Shown piece after piece: positions 6,044 to 10,445 of a DNA stretch of 10,445 nucleotides. The first letter of the stretch is position 1, and every line of letters begins with the position of its first letter. This stretch comes from Thermoplasmata archaeon (GTDB lineage Archaea; Thermoplasmatota; Penumbrarchaeia; Penumbrarchaeales; Penumbrarchaeaceae), in NCBI GenBank assembly GCA_023145185.1, contig JAGLEG010000129.1:1-10445 (forward strand), read 5' to 3'. Under the pieces are notes generated by a model. The model was not told the origin of the DNA and made no database searches. It worked only from the letters and a program-made list of their open reading frames with translations. The translations under genes and the position numbers were made by a program.

Positions 6044-7465
6044 TTGAAAGAAATAAAATTGAAGAAGATAATGACCATTCTATTGGCTCTGGTGATTATC
6101 CCCCTCACAGCGGGGGCGATCGCCAGAGGGTCCAATGGAGAGGAGACCAGTGAAAGTGACGGATTCTCGCTGTACCAGAACGATATGGTAACGGCCCAGC
6201 TATCCACGCAGATGGTTGAAGGCAAGGCGTTCAATGAGAATGCGGAATATCCGGTCAGAACGCCGTTCTGGGTCGACATGGTGAATGCCGAGCTAACGTC
6301 CAACTCGGGCGAGGACGTGTACATCGCGGTGCTGGACACTGGATTGTTCGGGTTATGGAAGAACTATCTCGACCCGGCATCCATTGCACAGCAGTACGGG
6401 GCCGGATTCTCCCATGATATCTACTGGGACGATGACATCGACGACTTCGCCATAGGGCCCGTGGACAACACGAGGGGATTCGATACTCACCAGTGGGGCT
6501 CGGGACACGGCACACATGTCACGAGCACGATCTCGGGTTTCTACCTGCCCGCATTTGATGGAGAGTGCTTCGTAAGGGGAGTGGCCCCTGGTGCCAAGGT
6601 GATCCCCGTCCTCGTCCTTGACACATGGCTCCTCGATTGCCCTGAACCATCCTACCCCGGGTGTTATGGGGGCAAGGTCAAATGGAGTGGAGGAACAGAT
6701 GAGATGGTCGCTTACGGGATCGACTACGTGACGAAACTTGCCCAGACAGAATTATCGGACAGCAGGGTCATTATCTCCATGAGCCTTGGAGGGCCAGCCC
6801 CAAGCAAGATGATCAAGGATGCAATAGACGACGCCATCGATGAGGGGGTCATAGTCGTTGCAAGTGCGGGAAACAGCGGCAACAATGGGATGGGATGGCC
6901 GGGAGCATATCCCGAAGTAATATCAGTGGCAGCCGGGGGTTGGACCGAGATCTGGTATCCAAGTAACCTTTTCTGGAGGGACGACTACCAGGATGTGCCG
7001 GAGAAATTGAACACAAAGGACTATCTGGGCAACAACTGGCAGGTTTACCTGACCGGTTTCAGCTCCCGTCCCAACAAAGCACTCGGCCAGAAATCAACCG
7101 ATCTTGATGTAACGGCCCCGGGGCATTATATCCTGGGCCCGTACAAGGGCACTGCATATTGGAGCACTTATTATGAGACATGGATCTCACCAATGCCCGG
7201 TTACTATTGGCTGGGGGGAACCAGTATGGCCGCGCCACACGTCTCGGCCATAGCTGCCCTGATACTTGAAAAACACCCGAACCTGGGGCAGGCACAGATG
7301 GAGAAGGTCCTGAAAACAGCTGCCAACAGCCTTCCCATCCCTGCCAATGGTGCACTCGTGTACTACGGATACTGGTCCTACACCTGGTCCGGCACGGATT
7401 GGGGGGCGGGATTCATACTGGCGGATAGGGCACTTGCCAAAGCTGCGGTGTTGTACAAGAAGTAA
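6044..7465 (+). CDS. Secreted subtilisin-like serine protease (peptidase S8)
   Basis: About 473 residues from TTG 6044. The N terminus has lysines (KEIKLKK), a hydrophobic core and an AIA-type cleavage site, so it is a Sec signal peptide for export. Residues from TTG 6044: catalytic Asp about 98 in AVLDTG, His about 156 in GHGTHVTST, oxyanion Asn about 277 in SAGNSG, Ser about 394 in GTSMAAPH. All catalytic residues are present, so the enzyme should be active. The Asp-His and Asn-Ser spacings are longer than in compact subtilisins, implying inserted surface loops; one carries three cysteines in about 32 residues that could form a disulfide. No C-terminal anchor or PKD domain is seen, so it is probably released. 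TTG 6044 is preferred because GGGAG lies nine bases upstream and it keeps the charged signal-peptide start; ATG 6071 would lose it and TTG 5993 has no binding site. A terminator follows directly, so it is monocistronic. Confidence 0.93.
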   Translation: MKEIKLKKIMTILLALVIIPLTAGAIARGSNGEETSESDGFSLYQNDMVTAQLSTQMVEGKAFNENAEYPVRTPFWVDMVNAELTSNSGEDVYIAVLDTGLFGLWKNYLDPASIAQQYGAGFSHDIYWDDDIDDFAIGPVDNTRGFDTHQWGSGHGTHVTSTISGFYLPAFDGECFVRGVAPGAKVIPVLVLDTWLLDCPEPSYPGCYGGKVKWSGGTDEMVAYGIDYVTKLAQTELSDSRVIISMSLGGPAPSKMIKDAIDDAIDEGVIVVASAGNSGNNGMGWPGAYPEVISVAAGGWTEIWYPSNLFWRDDYQDVPEKLNTKDYLGNNWQVYLTGFSSRPNKALGQKSTDLDVTAPGHYILGPYKGTAYWSTYYETWISPMPGYYWLGGTSMAAPHVSAIAALILEKHPNLGQAQMEKVLKTAANSLPIPANGALVYYGYWSYTWSGTDWGAGFILADRALAKAAVLYKK

Positions 7466-7492
7466 AAGACAGGACCCAGGCCATATAGACCA

Positions 7493-7526
7493 AAAGGGCG
7501 GAGCCCCTCCGCCCTTTCTTTTTTTT
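7493..7526 (+). terminator. Hairpin plus T-tract terminator after the S8 protease
   Basis: A perfect 11-bp stem (AAAGGGCGGAG at 7493-7503 with CTCCGCCCTTT at 7507-7517) closes a CCC loop. It is followed by C and eight T residues (7519-7526). It starts 28 bases after the protease stop. The form is that of a bacterial intrinsic terminator; in archaea the T-run alone can terminate transcription. It isolates the protease from the tetR operon. Confidence 0.88.
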
Positions 7527-7530
7527 ATCA

Positions 7531-7545
7531 ATTAATATTAATATC
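7531..7545 (+). promoter_or_regulatory. TATA region of the tetR-ABC operon
   Basis: ATTAATATTAATATC, with the palindrome ATTAATATTAAT at its start, is the strongest TATA-like run upstream of tetR. A start about 25 bases downstream falls near 7562-7570, at or just before the palindromic operator. It leaves a leader of about 35-40 bases. Confidence 0.5.
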
Positions 7546-7565
7546 ACTTCATCATAACCAGTACA

Positions 7566-7581
7566 GACCGACCGGTCGGTC
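7566..7581. promoter_or_regulatory. Perfect 16-bp palindromic operator, probable TetR binding site
   Basis: GACCGACCGGTCGGTC is exactly self-complementary and closely resembles known operators of TetR/AcrR-family repressors, which often contain ACCGACCGGTCGGT. It lies between the AT-rich TATA region and the tetR start codon, where transcription should begin. A bound dimer would block the operon that encodes the repressor and transporter. The motif is seen directly; binding by this TetR is inferred. Confidence 0.82.
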
Positions 7582-7602
7582 GGGAACTTTGAAGGGATAA
7601 TC

Positions 7603-8190
7603 ATGACACCTGAATCCGGTATGAAAGAGCGGATCTTCGAATCCGCATTCGAGCTGTTTTCCAGCAGAGGATACGATAAAGTATCGCTGAGCGAGATCAT
7701 CGAGAAGGCAGGGGTTTCGAAAGGTGGCCTCTTCCACTATTTCGATTCAAAATATGCGCTGGGGAGGGACTGCCTCATGTGGTGGGCCCAAACCCATATG
7801 GAGCCGGCATTCAGTGAAGAGCTTATGAAGGAGATGGATGGAAAGGACCTTCTAACACACTTCATCGACTCCATGATGGACCTCATCGAGAATGAGACCA
7901 TCTTCACCAGGTTCTTCTGGTCCATCTTCGACGAGGCCATGAGGAGAAAAGAGGACACGGGCATCTGGATGGAGTTCCTGAACAGCTACGTCTCGATGGT
8001 GGAGAATATCTACAGGGAGATGGGCGTCAAGGACCCGCGCATGAAGGCCATGCTCCTTCTCTCCAACATGGATGGGATCGCCCTTTATTATGCGATGTTG
8101 AAGGAGAGTGGAACAGAGATGGACATCGGGGCATTGAAAGCTGAACTGATCAGAACATACGTCACATTCGATGAGGAGGCCAGAAAATGA
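7603..8190 (+). CDS. TetR/AcrR-family transcriptional repressor
   Basis: 195 residues, typical for the family. The N-terminal DNA-binding domain covers about residues 7-52. Its helix-turn-helix is at about 29-48 (SLSEIIEKAGVSKGGLFHYF), followed by the usual FDSKYAL turn into helix 4. The C-terminal two thirds are helical, as expected for the dimerising, ligand-binding domain, which varies too much to predict a ligand. ATG 7603 follows GAAGGGA at 7591-7597; ATG 7621 is an alternative that would drop the first six residues. The stop overlaps the ABC ATPase start as ATGA. Together with the perfect palindrome upstream, this implies an autoregulated operon induced by a compound the transporter exports or responds to. 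That last point is inference. Confidence 0.93.
   Translation: MTPESGMKERIFESAFELFSSRGYDKVSLSEIIEKAGVSKGGLFHYFDSKYALGRDCLMWWAQTHMEPAFSEELMKEMDGKDLLTHFIDSMMDLIENETIFTRFFWSIFDEAMRRKEDTGIWMEFLNSYVSMVENIYREMGVKDPRMKAMLLLSNMDGIALYYAMLKESGTEMDIGALKAELIRTYVTFDEEARK
8173..8179 (+). promoter_or_regulatory. Ribosome binding site of the ABC ATPase gene, inside tetR
   Basis: GAGGAGG ends seven bases before ATG 8187 and lies within the last codons of tetR. It supports ATG 8187 as the start, although ATG 8193 is also in frame two codons later. Confidence 0.6.
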
Positions 8191-8897
8191 ACATGATAGA
8201 AGCGAAGGGAGTGACCAGGACATTTACCCTGGGAGAGGTACAGGTGAAGGCCCTGCAAGGTATAGATCTGGACGTGAGAAAAGGGGAGTTCCTCGTGATC
8301 CTGGGGCCCAGCGGCTCCGGCAAGACAACACTTCTGAACTGTCTGGGTGGGATCGACACCCCCAACTCCGGGTCGATCGTTGTGGAAGGGAAGGACATCG
8401 GGGGGTTCAAGGAGAAAAAACTCTCTGGATACAGGAGGAATACGGTGGGCTGGATATTCCAGTTCTTCAACCTGATCCCATCGCTCACCGCAGCCGAGAA
8501 CGTTGCGCTGACCCTGGAGATGGCCCGCGACAGGAAGGATATGATGAAGCGTGCCCGGGAAGCCCTTGACCTCGTCGGAATACCGGACAAGGCGAACATG
8601 TTCCCCTCACAGCTGAGCGGAGGGGAGCAGCAGAGGGTGGCGATAGCAAGGGCCCTGGTCAAGAACCCGAAGATCGTCCTGGCGGATGAGCCCACGGGCA
8701 ACCTCGACTGGGTGACGGGGACCAAGATCGCCAATTTGATGAGAGATATCAACAAACGGGAGGGGACCACCTTCGTGGTCGTATCCCACGACATCTCGAT
8801 CACCGGTGTGGCGGACCGGGTGATCCACCTCAGGGACGGCAGGATCTCCGACAGGGAGGAGGCTGCGCCGGAGGCAAAGAAGGTGATGAGGGAATGA
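8187..8897 (+). CDS. ABC transporter ATP-binding protein, MacB/LolD type
   Basis: 236 residues, a single nucleotide-binding domain that powers the permease encoded next. Walker A is GPSGSGKT (40-47), the Q-loop glutamine 92 is in FQFFNLIPSLTAAENV, the signature is LSGGEQQR (143-150), Walker B is IVLADEPT (163-170), and the switch histidine is 201 in VVSHD. The LxxLTAxENV and EPTGNLD blocks are typical of the LolD/MacB/FtsE group, which work with FtsX-fold permeases to move lipoproteins, peptides or drugs by a mechanotransmission mechanism. After GNLD the residue is Trp 175, where Ser or a small residue is more common. Start and stop both overlap neighbours as ATGA, so tetR, ATPase and permease are one operon. 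The substrate cannot be told from this gene. Confidence 0.95.
   Translation: MNMIEAKGVTRTFTLGEVQVKALQGIDLDVRKGEFLVILGPSGSGKTTLLNCLGGIDTPNSGSIVVEGKDIGGFKEKKLSGYRRNTVGWIFQFFNLIPSLTAAENVALTLEMARDRKDMMKRAREALDLVGIPDKANMFPSQLSGGEQQRVAIARALVKNPKIVLADEPTGNLDWVTGTKIANLMRDINKREGTTFVVVSHDISITGVADRVIHLRDGRISDREEAAPEAKKVMRE
8882..8888 (+). promoter_or_regulatory. Ribosome binding site of the ABC permease gene
   Basis: GGTGATG lies five bases before ATG 8894, inside the 3' end of the ATPase gene. The match to the archaeal anti-Shine-Dalgarno and the ATGA overlap (8894-8897) together fix the permease start. Confidence 0.7.
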
Positions 8898-10445
8898 TCA
8901 TACTCCTGAAGAAAGCGGTGAGGGACCTCCTCCGGTCGAAGATGAGGACCCTCTCGATCATCCTGGCCATCGCCCTTTCGATCAGCCTGGGGATCGGGCT
9001 CGTCAATGCCACCAGGGATGCACTTGAATCCTTTGACAAGAGGCTCGATGATACCAACTACGAGGATATCGACATCCAGTTCGACATGTCGGAGATAGAT
9101 CTGGATGAGATCGGGGCGATCGATGGGGTAGACCAGGTAAGCGGAAGGATATTCCTCGAAACACAGGCTCAATACGGAGAGGAGCGGTACAAGGCCCATT
9201 GGATCGCCTCCCCGTACATGGAGGGGAAGCCGTATGCCCTTATCAACGGCTACCAGATCACCGATGGCAATCCCTTCAGCTCCCCGTTATCAGGGGAGTG
9301 TCTGGTGGGGAGCCTCTTCGCAGGGGGAAACGACCTGAAAATTGGAGAGGAGGTCACAATATATGCTGACAATATCACGATACCTCTCACCGTCTCGGGG
9401 ATCGCCGCCTCACCGGAATACATCTATGTGGTGAGCGATACCGGATGGCCCGAGCCAGCACTTCTCATGCCCCTCTTCACCACATACGAGACAGCGATCA
9501 CGGAGCTGAACCTGACCGGATCGACGTTCAACGAGGTGCTGATCACCGTGAAACCCGGGTACGAACCCGATGAGGTGAAGGCGGAGGTTGTCACGTATCT
9601 CACCGGAAATGGTATCCGTGTGACCAGGTCCCTTCTGGGAACGGAGGAACTCGACTATCAGTTCTCCAGGACGGACGCCAGCGCCATGGGGCATATGGGG
9701 TGGGTCTTCGGGGTGATCATCCTCGCGGTCACCGCCGTGGTGATCTACAACTCCCTTGCCAGATTGATAGCCTCTCAACGCCCATATATCGGCGTTATGG
9801 GCGCGCTTGGCGGCAGGAAGATCGACATCATACTCCACTACTGCCTTTTCGGAGCCCTGATGGGGGCCGTGGGAGCGGTAATCGGGGTGCCGCTTGGGAT
9901 GGGGATGTCATATCTGATCGTGATAGCGTATGCTTCCGTGATCGGGTTGATAGATCCTGTCACCACCATCTTCTGGATATATCCCCTGATCTTCGGCTCC
10001 ATAGGGATCCTGATATCCACGCTCGGCGCCTTTCTGGGGTCTCTGAAGGCAGTCAGCATAGGCCCAAGGGCGGCCCTTACGTCGCAGTACAGCAGTCAGG
10101 ATTTCTCCAACAAACCCATTCTCGAGAGGCTCTTTGACATCGTCGCTTACAGAAGACCAATACTGCCCAGGATCCCGCTTCGAAACCTCAGCAGGCACAA
10201 GGTCAGGACGACCATCACCATGATCTCGCTTGCCTTCTCGTTCCTCCTGGTATTCACCTGCCTCACCATGGCCCTCAGCTTCACGCAGCCCGTGGAGGAC
10301 AACTACGAGAAGTACGAGACGTGGGACCTCAAGGCGCTGATGATCGAACGCGTGGATATTCTCGATGCGGAAACCCTACTTACAGGTCCGGAATTCATGG
10401 ATACGGGAGCCGAGGTCACATTGGATGACTTCGCCCCCATTATCC
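8894..10445 (+). CDS. ABC transporter permease, FtsX/MacB fold, 3' end beyond window
   Basis: The frame is open from ATG 8894 to the window edge, giving 517 residues without a stop. A first membrane helix (about 18-38) follows a basic start (KKAVRDLLRSKMRT). An extracytoplasmic domain of about 220 residues comes next. An FtsX domain then has three helices (about 268-290, 317-350, 360-386) and the usual RPYIGVMGALGGRKIDIIL block (296-314). Near 425-462 a second unit begins: RNLSRHKVRTTITMISLAFS repeats the basic-start-plus-helix pattern of the N terminus, followed by another extracytoplasmic stretch. The full protein is therefore probably a tandem permease of about 750-850 residues with two FtsX domains, as in many archaeal and Gram-positive MacB-like exporters. 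It pairs with the upstream ATPase. Substrate is unknown. Confidence 0.92.
   Translation, partial: MIILLKKAVRDLLRSKMRTLSIILAIALSISLGIGLVNATRDALESFDKRLDDTNYEDIDIQFDMSEIDLDEIGAIDGVDQVSGRIFLETQAQYGEERYKAHWIASPYMEGKPYALINGYQITDGNPFSSPLSGECLVGSLFAGGNDLKIGEEVTIYADNITIPLTVSGIAASPEYIYVVSDTGWPEPALLMPLFTTYETAITELNLTGSTFNEVLITVKPGYEPDEVKAEVVTYLTGNGIRVTRSLLGTEELDYQFSRTDASAMGHMGWVFGVIILAVTAVVIYNSLARLIASQRPYIGVMGALGGRKIDIILHYCLFGALMGAVGAVIGVPLGMGMSYLIVIAYASVIGLIDPVTTIFWIYPLIFGSIGILISTLGAFLGSLKAVSIGPRAALTSQYSSQDFSNKPILERLFDIVAYRRPILPRIPLRNLSRHKVRTTITMISLAFSFLLVFTCLTMALSFTQPVEDNYEKYETWDLKALMIERVDILDAETLLTGPEFMDTGAEVTLDDFAPII

Noticed and set aside
5848..6339. A 163-codon minus-strand frame across the divergent region into the protease
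   Set aside because: Much of it lies opposite the protease signal peptide and N-terminal part. Its Ser/Thr/Pro-rich translation matches no family, and no promoter or ribosome binding site supports it.
8162..9199. A 345-codon open frame on the minus strand
   Set aside because: It lies opposite the ABC ATPase and permease, which have complete family motifs and good start sites. Its translation shows no domain; it is an antisense shadow of GC-biased codons.
1..10445. CRISPR array, insertion sequence or toxin-antitoxin/defence module
   Set aside because: No spaced direct repeats, transposase motifs or known defence-gene combinations were found. All large genes are assigned to ordinary families.

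Overview
The window looks archaeal. It encodes a Hel308-type helicase, the C/D-box RNP protein Nop5 and a presenilin-like membrane protease. It also uses TATA-type promoters at leaderless or short-leader spacing and GGTGA-type ribosome binding sites. The short-chain (SDR) form of L-threonine 3-dehydrogenase, the A22 protease and the fairly GC-rich coding DNA would suit a member of the Thermoplasmata or a related euryarchaeal lineage. That placement is inference from gene content; no alignment was run.

Layout. Positions 1-64 hold most of a minus-strand tRNA-Val(UAC), cut by the window edge. Next comes a plus-strand SDR-type L-threonine dehydrogenase (187-1152). It converges, across a 34-base gap, on a minus-strand block read from right to left: nop5 (5698-4535), hel308 (4529-2286) and a presenilin/SPP-family intramembrane aspartyl protease (2245-1187). 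nop5 and hel308 are spaced for translational coupling. The protease has its own TATA box, placed for a leaderless mRNA. An AT-rich divergent region of about 345 bases (5699-6043) follows. It holds the nop5 promoter, five short inverted repeats and one possible 43-codon ORF. The plus strand then carries a secreted subtilisin-like serine protease (6044-7465) ending in a strong hairpin plus T-tract terminator. Last is a three-gene operon with ATGA start/stop overlaps: a TetR-family repressor (7603-8190), a MacB/LolD-type ABC ATPase (8187-8897) and a large FtsX/MacB-fold permease (8894 to the window end, incomplete).

How the parts relate. nop5 (RNA 2'-O-methylation) and hel308 (fork repair) are informational housekeeping genes. 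The exported protease and threonine dehydrogenase would fit an organism that degrades protein and amino acids, but they are separate transcription units. The TetR-ABC operon looks like a self-regulated export system: a perfect 16-bp palindrome lies between the tetR TATA box and its start codon, about where transcription should begin. I found no CRISPR array, insertion sequence, phage gene or clear defence system. The less ordinary points are the palindromic operator, a PIP-box-like tail on Hel308, the nop5-hel308 pairing without fibrillarin, a PGLP variant of the presenilin PAL motif, and the repeat-rich divergent region.
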